DNA of 64,000 nucleotides from Acanthornis magna (Eukaryota; Chordata; Aves; Passeriformes; Acanthizidae), in NCBI GenBank assembly GCA_036785705.1, contig JAWUZG010000029.1, forward strand, positions 17,836,501 through 17,900,500. The letters run 5' to 3'. Shown here one piece after another: positions 14,600-25,027 of the stretch; the stretch's first letter is position 1; the number at the start of each line of letters is the position of its first letter. The notes beneath the pieces are model-generated. The model did no database searches and had not been told where the DNA came from. It worked only from the letters and a program-made list of their open reading frames with translations. Made by a program: the position numbers and the translations under genes.

Positions 14600-15959
14600 C
14601 CAGGAAAGACAATAAAGTCAGAAGCTTGTGTGAGACTTCTTGTAAGGAAGGAGTATTCCCTTTTGCGTAGGGATAAGTGTTGGGGAGAAGCAAGGAGTGT
14701 AACATATTTTGTCTGTTGCTTCATGGTGCGTTTGACCGCAAATTGTAAATTACACGGTTTGGGCTCCAGTCTGCACTCCAGTTGAAGACTGCATGTCCTC
14801 AGCGGGGCAAGCATTTTGCAACATGTGGTGAAAAGGGAAGCATTCAGCAGACTGTTTGCTGGGACTGAGGTGGAAAATGGCTGACCCAGGCAAAAAGATG
14901 AAAATCTAAGAAGCCCAATAGCAAGTGAGAGCTGTGGGGGAATGGAAGGATTTGTTCTTTCTCTTGTGACTGCCTTCAAAGAGATGGGAAAGCCATGGAG
15001 GGATCATAATCACTTCTAAAATAGCACTGAAGAAGACTGGAGTCCTGCAGGGGCAACAGAAATGGCTGGGAGCTGGTGCTGTAGGTGTTTCATTGCTTTT
15101 GAAGGGGGCTATCTGTGGATTAAATCCTCAACTGGAAGAGACATGAAAGCTGGGAGGCCTTGTGCATTCACACTGATAACCTGGAGGAGAGGGTGAGCTG
15201 CCTACACAAGCCAAAACTGGTAAATGCCTGCTAAATAACACAGGTAAGAGAGTGATCCATGGAAACAAGGATTGTATGAAATAGGCAAAGGCAGAGAAAG
15301 TTTTGTGACTGAGAATGAGAGATGTAGTACAGGCTTTCTCCAGGGCAAAGCCTAAAGCTAAAGTTAAAGTTTTCAAGTAAGGAAGTATGATGTATGCATG
15401 TATGTATTGCATCCTGGGAATTGCATGGCCTGCAAACTTCTCTCTTCCTTTGCTGCAGGAAAATTGCTGCTGGAATAGAGATTAAGAGCAACAGTTCCTT
15501 AGACTGTGCTACATATAGCAGAGCCAAAAAATGTCTCCTTCCTACACCTCTGCCTGCCAGCAGACACATAATTTCCACCAAAATGGTGACAATACAGAGA
15601 TGGATTAGCATGGTAAGGAGGAAAGATACTATGGCCTTTCAGTGTGCTCCAGTCTGATCTGTTCTCTGCCACATCATTCCTGTCCCTCTTGCATCCCTTG
15701 CTGCCCGACCCACAGCGTGTTGGGGTCCCACAGATCCTGATGTGGGGCTAGGAGTAAGGTCTGCTGCTAGTGGAGGCTTCTTGCAACCATCCTGCCAGAC
15801 GTGTTTACCATGAGGTCCGTCCCAGTCTGAAAGGCAGATCTATCCCGTGGTCAGAAAATGGAAATGGATAGCCAGGAGCCCATTTTGTCAAAGATCTTCA
15901 ATTAGCCAAGGAAGTGGAGGGCTAGCTAGGAAGACAGACTGAAAGACCTCAAATTGCTC
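14600..15959. other. Unique sequence, nothing recognised
   Basis: I see no gene, LTR or LINE signature in this stretch between the solo LTR and the old CR1 fragment. Confidence 0.5.
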
Positions 15960-16440
15960 TCCAGCTCAGCAATGAAAGGCAGAGGAAATTCAATACAAAT
16001 GAGAGGAAAACAATCGTAACTTTGTGCATTAAAAAAAAGGGTCCAAGATTTTTATTATTCTAGATATTGGTGTGATTTCAAAAGACAGCCTTACCAAAAT
16101 AAAAGCTCAGTGCTCAGTAGTGACTAAAGCAGCAAAATCCAAATGTTTTTGAATTACCAATAAAGCTTGGAGAACAAAACACCAAGTAATAATTATGTTC
16201 TGCAGAAATTTGTAGTATCTGTCTCTAGAATATTATGTGGAGTTCTGCTCTCCTTCCTCCACCCCAGGAGGATATAGAATTGGAGAGATCAGTGAGAAAG
16301 ACAATCACACAGTTTCCATAGGAAGAACAATTAAGTAGACTAGGAGTCTTTAGTAATTAGTGGAAATTACAACAAAGATCTATACTCTAACAAGAAGAAG
16401 CAAAACACAGAAAAAGCAAATTAGGTCTGACTGTAGGTGA
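15960..16440 (+). repeat. Old CR1/L3-type LINE fragment
   Basis: The text around 16225-16350 (ATTATGTGGAGTTCTGCTCT, then a purine-rich stretch with GGATATAGAATTGGAGAG and a block ending AGACTAGGAGTCTTT) has the order of blocks seen at the 3' end of the reverse transcriptase region of amniote CR1/L3 LINEs. The section before it (16090-16200) also follows that order. Many indels suggest great age. The ends are approximate. The assignment rests on recognition of the family pattern, not on an alignment. Confidence 0.5.
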
Positions 16441-19400
16441 GGCCCTGAAGGCACCAATTAGTGTTAATGGTCTGGAGAGCCCCACTGTGAGCTTCCCATA
16501 CATGCTCTGTCCATTGGCCCAGGAGCTCTGTTTAAGCCTGGGGGAGGGATTATTTGTCCCTGCTTTGAGGGTGGTGTTTCTAGGTGGAGGCTGTCTCCAT
16601 ACTCCTGGTAGCTTGTCTGCAGTCCTGTCTTTGGTCCTCTGTTCTGGACAGATCTAGGACCTACATGGAAGCCTGGCTTTCTGCTTCTCCTGGATGCTGG
16701 ACCTGGCTCATTATTTTTACCTTGTTTTTTCTGTTGGTAGACCTGTCACCAGCCTGTCTTTCCTCACTGTGCTTGTCCTAAGTTCCAGGCTCATTTTCCT
16801 GTATGAAACAACCCTATTCTTGCTGCTCACTGGACATGGGAATTTGGTTTAGTAGTCTGGAGATATGTGACTGCTTACTTACCTGGTCTTTGGGTTTATC
16901 CATGGCTGTGTACACCTGTGAGCTGTTAGTCAGGTTGCTGGCTGAGATGAATTCTTAGTGTGGACATCTCAGCAACCACTTGGTCAAGAAATCTTGCATT
17001 TTGAAACTTTCTAAGCTTTACCTCAAGTCTATATTTAAGTAAGTAAATAGTATGCATTTTAATTTCTGTGTTTTGGTGCAGTGCTATCAGCTTCTTTGAG
17101 AAAATGATACTTCTTATTTATGGAAGAAAAAATCCTCTGAAGTCTTACTTAGCTTCTGACTTTGGACTGGTTTTTGAAGTACATAGTTTTTCAAGTTGTT
17201 TATCTCTTCTCCACTTAGCTCTTCCTGAAATACTGAAGAAATATCTGACCAATGTAACCAAACTTAGCAGACAAATAACAATTTCAGAAGCAAGTTCCTA
17301 CAAGCTCTTTGTGAATTACCAAACCTAGGCAAGGGGCAGGCCAGATGAAATGGGTTTTGAAAGAGAATTATGTGGGGCAGAACTGCACAAATGCACTGCT
17401 GTCTTCTGGTCCCTCTTTGATCTGCTTCTAAGCATGTGGAAATGCTGGTTTGTGTAACTTTGCTGGAGCTGCTTGTTAAGAGAAATGTCTTGTTTATTGC
17501 TAGACTAGAATAAATACAGATGCAAGTATTTTAAATACAGTAACAATAAGGTAGTAAGTTCTAATGTTTAATGTGAAGTACTTAGCCGATAGTGAATACC
17601 CATTAATTGGTTTTATATCTTTTAACTTCCTGATGTTATATTTTTGAGATATCACAGTCAAATTTTATTTCTGTACATTTTAATTGCACTTTAACTTCCT
17701 GCAGAAATAGATTTTTTTTGTCTTCCTTGGGTACAAAGGCAGGGAGGACGGAGTTTATCAACTTTAAGCATTCTCTTTCAATGTAACAAAATGGTGAAAA
17801 TGCTCCATTTTCTTGTTTTTATTCAGAAGTCAAGTGTCTCTCAAGAAATAAAAGCTTTCTTGAACAGGATAATGAAATGTGATTCCAATCATGGGCAGAG
17901 TAAGTGCACCAGGATGGGTGTTGTGCACTAGGATGACTGAATCTCCCAAGCTATTGACCAGTGTCAAGTAGAAAGAGCAGCTACAATAATGATTGCTTCA
18001 GGATCATTAGGAGAAAAAAGCCTTTGTTTTCAGAACTGTGATAATCTACATAAGCATCTCAGTTGAGTTGTATAACCTCCACTTTTTGTGTTCTAAGCTG
18101 CTTTGGATATTTAGCATCTATTTAGTAGCTTTCTAATATATTCTATTTTGAAAAGTCTTAGAAGACTTTTGAGTGATTGCTTTGCCTTCTTTGAACCTAC
18201 AGACTGCATTTTAAAGTAGGAGAGTGAAAATGTGGTGTGTGGTTTTTTAACTCCCCAATTTAACCCAAATGAAATTAAAAGTTTGCCTTATTAAAAGGAT
18301 GCAGAGTTAGACATTCCTGAAAGAGTGTGTATGGTTTTGTTCTTGGGGTTTTAAAAGTTGAATTCTTGAGGGACGGAACACTGCATTCAAGTTCATTTCC
18401 CAAGAGACCAAATGATGCTGTATCTTATGCCTCTTTCTTAAGATTTTAAAGCACCAGCTGTCTTCTTTTTTTTTTATTTTTTTTTTTTTGCCAGTTGAGC
18501 TAATGATACGTAGTTTAACTAAAGTGATGAATAATTCATGCTGTTTTTCAGAAAGCCTAAGTTATTTCATGAATTTCTGGAGTTATTAATTTCATAATTG
18601 CTTCTTCTGCTACAAATACTAATTTAAAAGAACTACAATTAAATTGGGACTCTGAGCTAGCCTGCTGTCTTTGGAATTCAGTTGAGAAACCTGTCATCTT
18701 TAAGAATAAACTTGGGAAATAACTATGGTAAAAGATAATTCAATGCAAGATTTTCCCAATATAATGCAATGAAAGAAGATATAAATAAAAATTAATTAGA
18801 AGAATCAGTCTTGAGTACTTGTACAAAATCACTTTACCACTTCAAAATTCTTTCCACTTCATATGTCAGAAGCAGGCAACAGTGCTTCTTGCATTGATGT
18901 CCGTTTCTGAAGAGACTACAAAACACTAAAAGTGTCTCTAGATCATCTTTTCTCAAAGACCAAGCACTGATCAGGCTGTAGTGAACTACATAATTTGAAT
19001 ACTGAAATGGAATCTGAAACCTTTTAAGGATCTAGTCTGATAACCTTGAGACATATGGGAACTCCGTCAGGGACCTCACTACAGGCAGGGCAGGCCTACA
19101 AAAATTGTACAATTGTTTTCCCATCTTATAAGCCTTATTTTGTAACCTTTCATGAGTGATTTATCCCTTTCTTGCAAGGAGGGAAAAATGAGTTCCTTGT
19201 CCCATTGTAAAAGCTGAATTTTGTCAAAGAGTTGCAAGTATTAAGATGCTTTTTAACTTGACATACAATAAGGGAGTGGCTCTGCTCATAGAGTTTTAGT
19301 AGGCATTTTCTGAGCTTTTGTTTTATAACTATTACTGTTGCTCAGTACTTTCTAGGGGTACATGGTTCTGTCCTTCTTAGAAAGGGATTTCAAATCAAAT

Positions 19401-19762
19401 CTCACTTTACTCATGAGTGTAGTTGGGCATGGAAAGACATCCTTGAGCTGTCTGAGGTCATGCAGAAAGTCTGATGGCCAAGAACAGCTCTGACTTCAGT
19501 CTTCTGTCCCAATATGAATAGTTTGTTCTTTCTCCACAGAAACAAGAAACAGATCGCTTAGATCACTGAGAAACAGGGGCAAGTCCAGGAATTTTTCTCT
19601 GCCCCTGTTTTCCTAAAAGTAGTAGAAGTGGATTGTGGAGATGCATTTCCTCTGCAACATAACAATTGTAGTCTAATCCTGTAAACGCTCACTGACATGA
19701 GCAGGCCACAATCACATCATTCAAATACTGTCTATAAATGAGGAGATTTGTATTTTTTAAAT
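16441..19762. other. Unique sequence, nothing recognised
   Basis: AT-rich sequence without a supported gene. An interrupted poly-T run lies at about 18464-18490. The part around 16440-16960 is less AT-rich and may be another old repeat, but I cannot name it. Confidence 0.5.
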
Positions 19763-20316
19763 AACATAGAATGGCCTTGGATGAAAGGAACCTTGAAGAT
19801 CATCTAGTTCTAACACCCCTGCCATGGGCTGGGGCACCTTCCACTAGGCCAGGTTGCTCAAAGCCCCATCCAACTTGGCCTTGAACACTAGCAAGGATAG
19901 AGCATCTACAACTTCTCTGGGAAACCTGTTCCTGTTCCTCACCACCCTCACAGGGAAGAATTTCTTCCTATTAGCTAATCTAAACCTATTCTCTTCTAGT
20001 TTGAATCCTTTCCCTCCCTGTCCTGTCACTATATGCTCTTGTAAAATGTCTCTCTCTATCTTTCTTGCAGGGTCCCTTCAGGTACTGGAAGGCAGCAAAT
20101 AGGTGACTGCCAAGCCTTCTCTTCTCCAGGCTGAACAAATCCAATTCTCTCAGCCTTTGTGCCCAGGAGAGATGTTCCATCCCTCTGATCATCTTGGTGG
20201 CCTACTCTGGGCTCGCTCCAGCAGGTTGCTGTTCTTCCTGTGCTGGGGACCCCAGAGCTGATGCAGCACTGCAAGCGGGTCTCACCAGAGCAGAGCAGAG
20301 GGGCAGACCTCACCCT
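19763..20316 (-). repeat. CR1 LINE, 3' part (minus strand)
   Basis: The plus strand begins with the complement of the CR1 3' end (CATAGAATGGCC). It continues through the usual reverse-complement blocks: CTTCCACTAGGCCAGGTTGC, GAAGAATTTCTTCCTA, CTTCTCTTCCAGGCTGAA-like text at about 20118, and GCTGATGCAGCACTGC. This is the untranslated 3' end and the end of ORF2 of a bird CR1. The copy is broken at 20317 by an LTR insertion and resumes at 20885. Confidence 0.92.
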
Positions 20317-20884
20317 GTCACTGAAACTACAGGGAAAACAAAAAACCTCCGACAACTTTTTTAATGTTAGAGAGTCAAGGCTTTACTTTATTATCTGGCC
20401 CGGATGTACCACGGAAATCATCTCATCCACACATAGCCTGGGTGTGCAGAGAGAATCATTCCATGACACATCAGGGTTTTACAGGATTTTTCCCCAAACT
20501 TTGAACAGTCAAAACCCATAGAGATGCACTGTTTCAAAGTTCATAAGTCCAGAGCTGAGCAACCCCCAGTGTTCAGTTTCCCATTGCATCCGAATCTCCT
20601 TGCCTCTGATGTTAATTAGGTCTTCTTTCTTATCTCTGTTTTCCCAGACCAGGTGTCTCTGACCAGCCAGGGGTGAGGTTTGGAGCTGATGTTCCATTAA
20701 TGGCTGCTGATGGCCCTTTATCTTTTGGGCTACTCCCAGTCTGTTGATACCCTGAGTTCATCAGACCTCACCTGGCAGAACAATGTCTTGGAAAGAAACT
20801 TGAAATTCTTTTTCCAAGGATAAAGACAAACAAAGCCTTTGAATAAAGTTATACAAATTTTTTAAACTGGTATATTTTCCAACA
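20317..20884 (-). repeat. Solo LTR (minus strand) inserted in the CR1
   Basis: The 568-bp insert splits the CR1. The target sequence ACCCT is repeated at 20312-20316 and 20885-20889; a sixth base G also matches if the insert is taken to start at 20318. Read on the minus strand it starts TGTTGGAAAA and has an AATAAA signal at 20387-20392, about 70 bp from its 3' end, as expected for an R-U5 region. It has no internal coding sequence. The 3' terminus does not end in the canonical CA, so the exact boundary may be off by a few bases. Confidence 0.8.
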
Positions 20885-21190
20885 ACCCTGCTGCCCACGC
20901 TGCTTTGGGTGCAGCCCAGGACACATTTGGCTCACTGGGCTGTGAGTGCATATGGCTGGGTCATGTCCAGCCTCTGGTCCACCAACACCCCCAGGGCCTT
21001 CTTGGCAGGGCTGCTCTTGATCTGCTCATCCCTGTTGATACTGCGCTGATACTGGGAGATGCCCCAAACCAAGGTGCAGCACCTTGCACTCGCTCTTGTT
21101 AAACCTCACAAGATTCTCATGGGCCTACTTAGGAGCCTGTTCAGATCCCTCTGGGTGGCATCCTGTCATTCAGATGTGTCAAATGAAATC
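20885..21190 (-). repeat. CR1 LINE, continuation after the LTR insertion
   Basis: This is the 5' part of the same minus-strand CR1. The plus strand reads through typical reverse-complement CR1 blocks, including ACCAACACCCCCAGGGCCTT and CCCTCTGGGTGGCATCCTGT. It fades after about 21190, giving a 5'-truncated copy of roughly 860 bp once the LTR is removed. Confidence 0.88.
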
Positions 21191-22412
21191 GTGACCAAGT
21201 GTAGATGTTGCTCTTCTTTTAGCATGTTGGGGACACTGTGGATCTGAAAATAAGAGATAGTAGCACCTAGGTTGTACAGCAGGAATGATTTGAACAAGGA
21301 ACTGATTTATATTTATATTAAGGTCAGGATTTTGTATTTGGTAGTGATAGGACCATGGTGGTGCAGCTGGGGAGGCTGCTGCAGGACTTCCCTAGATCTC
21401 TGTGCAGCTTTTTCTTTTCCCACTGCTTTTCCTTTTCAAGTGATTGCTGCTCCTCTCCAGGAGGGTCTTTTTCTGTCAAGTGAAAAGGAGCTCCAGGGAG
21501 CGCAGTCTGGTTGTATCAGGTAAAGGGCTTCACATGATGGGCCTCCAGTGCCTGAAACTGAGCTCCTGTTGAATTAAACCAGGCACAAGCACCCCTAGTA
21601 ACCTGGCACTTGATATGTCACTGGCTGATAAATGGTACAAGATGTGCTTCTCCCCCTCTATCTTCATTTAGGACAAATAAGTTTTAGGTGTATAATTTCT
21701 AAAAGAGCCTTTGAAAACTTATGTGGACTTTATGATGATGAACTGGGCAGGAGTCATGGGCTAACTGGGTCTGTGCTTTCTTTTTTTTCTGATAAAAGAC
21801 AAGTATAATGCCTAGAGTTGAGAAGGAAGGGGAACATTTACAAGAAATATAATTAACACCAAAAGTCTCACCAGCAGTAGTTTCTCCATATTCCTTTCAG
21901 ATAGTACTTTGATAATCATATTTCAATTTCACTTCTAAATGAAGCATTTGTGAAAACTGAGTCAGCCACAAATTGTGAGTGAGTTTAAAAATACACATCC
22001 CCCATTTTTGTTTGATTTTGGTTTTCAGACCAAATAATGTTCATTTGGCTTTTCCTGCCTTCTCTTCCTTGCAAATAAGGGCAAAACAATTCCCTTAAAT
22101 TAAAAAAAAAAAGCAACCAAAACACCAAACAAACAAAAAACCAAAAACCAGCTGATATTTTCACAGCAAGAGCTGAAGTTTTAAGAAAATCCACAAATAT
22201 GAGAGACTGAAAAATGTGAGGGCTGGGAACACCTCTCAACTGCCCGTCTAAGTTAGCATCTACTGATTCAAGTCTAGGATGAGAAAGCTGTGCAGGTTAG
22301 TCAGCATTGACATTAACTGCATGATTCAGGGCAGGACTATACTTTCCTAGACTTCTGTGTCTGCAAAATTCCACAGAAATGTAGAAGTCTCTTATCTGGG
22401 CTGAAAGAAGTC
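21191..22412. other. Unique sequence, nothing recognised
   Basis: No gene or repeat could be identified here, apart from an A-rich run at about 22100-22145. Confidence 0.5.
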
Positions 22413-22765
22413 TGTTAGAAGACAAAATAGATTGACGGGAGCCAAGCCAATTAAGATAATTTGGTTTATTAAGCAAGCGACAGCAAGCAAAACAGCGCTG
22501 GGTGACCAGGGAGTCTCCGCTCCACCAATGGCTCGCAACCACCCCTTCTAATGTCTCTGGTTTTATACCCTTCTTGTTCCAGTACATATGTATCTTCTGG
22601 GAGAACTCTGCGTCTGTGCAGCTTGTTGCTAGGGGGTCTTTTTCTGCCTGCTGGTGGTCGTGAGGCTGAAGGCTGTAGTCTTCCTCTGACGTCCTTTCTG
22701 TGGCTTTCTTACAATTGGTGGGGGGGGGAGACCCATACATTGTGGTTTTCCAAGGCTTCCTAACA
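22413..22765 (-). repeat. Retroviral-type LTR, minus strand
   Basis: Read on the minus strand, the 353-bp block starts TGTTAGGAAG and ends CTTCTAACA, so its termini form an imperfect inverted repeat with TG...CA ends. It has a TATA box (complement of 22561-22567) and an AATAAA signal (complement of 22465-22470) about 100 bp further on, in the right order for U3-R-U5. The flanks (GAAGTC left, TTCCTG right) show no target duplication, so one side may have changed. A second possible terminus, TGTTAATC, lies at 22913 on the complement. The 147-codon minus-strand frame across the block is incidental. Confidence 0.7.
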
Positions 22766-23738
22766 TTCCTGGCATTGCCTCCTAGCTTTGCTATCTGTTC
22801 CCTCTGGCCTTGCTTCAGCTATCTGTTCTTTTACTTAGACAAGGTTAGATTTGTGAGCTCCCTGACACAGTTTTAGCTATTTATTCTCTCACTTGAGCAA
22901 GATTTGATTAACAAATACAAGGTTATTTATTACAAATGCAGTGTATTATTTTCAGCTGCCTTTGAAATACATATGTAGGAGTTGCACTTGGTAGGCTTTT
23001 TAAATAAATGTTAAATCTACTTAAATGCAAGCTGCAAGGAGGTTTAGAAGCTATTTTTATAATAAGCCTTTTAATTAACATCTTATGAGCTGTCTGCCAT
23101 CCAGCCACATACAGTTGTGGAGCATGGGAGAGGCTTTGAAGCTGCTGGCACTCTTGACACATCTGCCTCTGCTGGGCCATGGGAGACACTGTTGCCTGGA
23201 TGGATAGTTAAGCTTTAAGAAGTGATGATTCAAATGCCTCTGGTGCTTCATGTACCTAAATACCTCTGCTCCTTTTCTTTTAGTTGTTCATTCAGATATT
23301 TCCAAAGATTATGCTGTGTTCCAAGGGCCTAAGTTTTATTCTTAGAGACTTCTGTCCATCATTTGTGCCTGCTATACTTGCAGTTAAAAATTACCCTAAA
23401 ATAAATTCGTGTGCATGGATAATTCATAATTATCTCGATTTTCAGAATTAGCTTAATAATTCTTAAATCTTGACAGTATTTGTGAGTGTTTCATTTGGAA
23501 ATACTTTGATCTTCTATTTTATTTAAATAGGCAGTAATCCCCACTCTTTTTCTGTAAGCCCTTTGATATCTGACTAAACTTTCTGGACTTCTTTTGAATC
23601 AAAATGTACACTTTTATTCTCTAAAATGCAGCAAGCTACACAAATGTATTTGTTTTTCTTCTCCCACTTTTTCCAGTGAGCAACCTGGCCTCATGCCCCG
23701 AAGTAAATAGGGATGCAGTCTGCACATTTGTTACACAC
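22766..23738. other. Unique sequence, nothing recognised
   Basis: AT-rich sequence. The first 150 bp might belong to the preceding LTR insertion if the alternative terminus at 22913 is the true one. Confidence 0.45.
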
Positions 23739-24321
23739 TGTCCTGGGGTGATGTAATGATAATCCTGTATCCCATATCGTTTGCATGCCTGCCTAAAATG
23801 TTAACTGTGCTCAGCAGCCAGGAAAAGCTCTGCCAATGCGGGATGTTTTGAAACTCTCCCCCGCTCAGCCGTTCTGGGAGGAAGGGACGTCGCTTAGTCG
23901 GGTTGCTGCTGCTGCTGCTGCTGTGACTGCTGCTTTTTTCCCTCCTCCCCTGGGATTGCTTCTTCATCGTCTTTTTTTGGACCCTTTTTTCCTCGACCTT
24001 TTTGTCAGAGAACCCTGGGAGCCCCGGAGGACGGTGGACAGGAAATCCTTGGGGGGGAAACCCCTGGAAAGGAGTCGCTACACCTGAGGAAAAGGACACT
24101 AAAGTTCATCAACTGTTCATTCGGGTTTGGTGATTCCTTTTTTCCCCTTTCCCCTTCCCCTGTGCCTGTGGGGAGGGGTGTGCTGAATAAACAGTTTTTT
24201 CCACTTTCGTTCCAGAGCCTCTGCTGTAGTGGGGGAGGGGGTGCCGGAGGCCTTTGCTGTGGGGGGAGGTGTTCTGTTCAGAGCACTTTCCACCCAGGAA
24301 GATTGTCTCTAACCCAAGACA
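23739..24321 (+). repeat. Solo LTR with 5-bp target duplication
   Basis: The 583-bp block starts TGTCCTGGGG and ends CCAAGACA. It is flanked by a perfect 5-bp direct repeat, CACAC, at 23734-23738 and 24322-24326. It carries an AATAAA signal at 24186-24191. A short (GCT)n run at about 23901-23922 sits inside it. A 5-bp duplication is usual for ERVL-type elements. The first eight bases match LTR_B, but the rest does not, so it is a different family. The flank is itself CA-rich, which slightly weakens the duplication evidence. Confidence 0.88.
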
Positions 24322-24739
24322 CACACGCACTGTTACGACAATTGGAAGGCTTTGGTCATTATTTTATGAGATCTTTTTCAGTAAGTTAGATGAATCCTAT
24401 TTTTTTTTCACGGAAGAAATAAAACCCAGAGGATATTAAGCTTGATCTTTAATTCATATGACTTTAAAAGGGAAAAGGAACATCTTTCCTCCTCCTGAAC
24501 ACAAAAGCTTTTGCTAGCCTGGTAGGCTGGATGGTGATTTACAGTGACAGACTGAGGTTTACTGTCTGTGCAAGGCAGGCAGATTGCCACCTCCTGTTTG
24601 CGTGTTGGCCACAAAGATGAACAGTAGGAGATTGTCCATCTTTGACTTCCAGCTTGTAGGATTTAGCCACCAGAATCGCCGTCTGTGGTGTAGGTGCAGT
24701 TCAGATGGCTAGGACAGAGATGAGAGACTTCTGGATTTT
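24322..24739. other. Unique sequence, nothing recognised
   Basis: No gene or repeat could be supported in this short interval. Confidence 0.45.
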
Positions 24740-25027
24740 AGTCTTAGAGCATGGGGTTTGTTGTGAAAAAGAGTGTGAGGGTGAGAGGCCTGCCAGGAGC
24801 TGCAAGATGCAGCCCGAAGCAAGTCACAGAGGTGAGAGAGAGAGAGAAGTACAGGATACAGGATATGGGAATGCAGGAAAGGGGGTAAGGATACCGTAGT
24901 TGCAGTTTGCAATACAATAAATCATATTCTGTGCTGAATATTCTAATTTTCACTAACCAATCTAGGACAAGATACAAATTCTATAGCATTTACATACAGC
25001 CTATGAGCATCCTTGTATTACCATGTG
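24740..25027 (-). repeat. LTR-like interspersed repeat (minus strand)
   Basis: On the minus strand, the part from 25027 down to about 24890 matches 46137-46260 nearly base for base. Shared words include GAATTTGTATCTTG, CTAGATTGGTTAGT and AAATTAGAATATTCA. A pyrimidine-rich section follows in both copies, including (GA)7 on the plus strand at 24834-24847. The 46-kb copy has an AATAAA signal in the expected place, so I read both as copies of one retroviral LTR. The match beyond 24890 is weaker and the ends are uncertain. Confidence 0.6.

Noticed and set aside
13649..14604. Target-site duplication around the solo LTR_A.
   Set aside because: CTGGG and CCAGG differ at two of five bases. I could not support a duplication.
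22297..22740. A 147-codon minus-strand frame across the LTR, considered as a possible LTR-encoded accessory protein.
   Set aside because: It runs over the TATA box and polyadenylation signal and out of the LTR, and no accessory-protein features are visible.
23901..23922. Trinucleotide (GCT) repeat as a possible coding polyglutamine or unstable repeat.
   Set aside because: It is short and lies inside a solo LTR.
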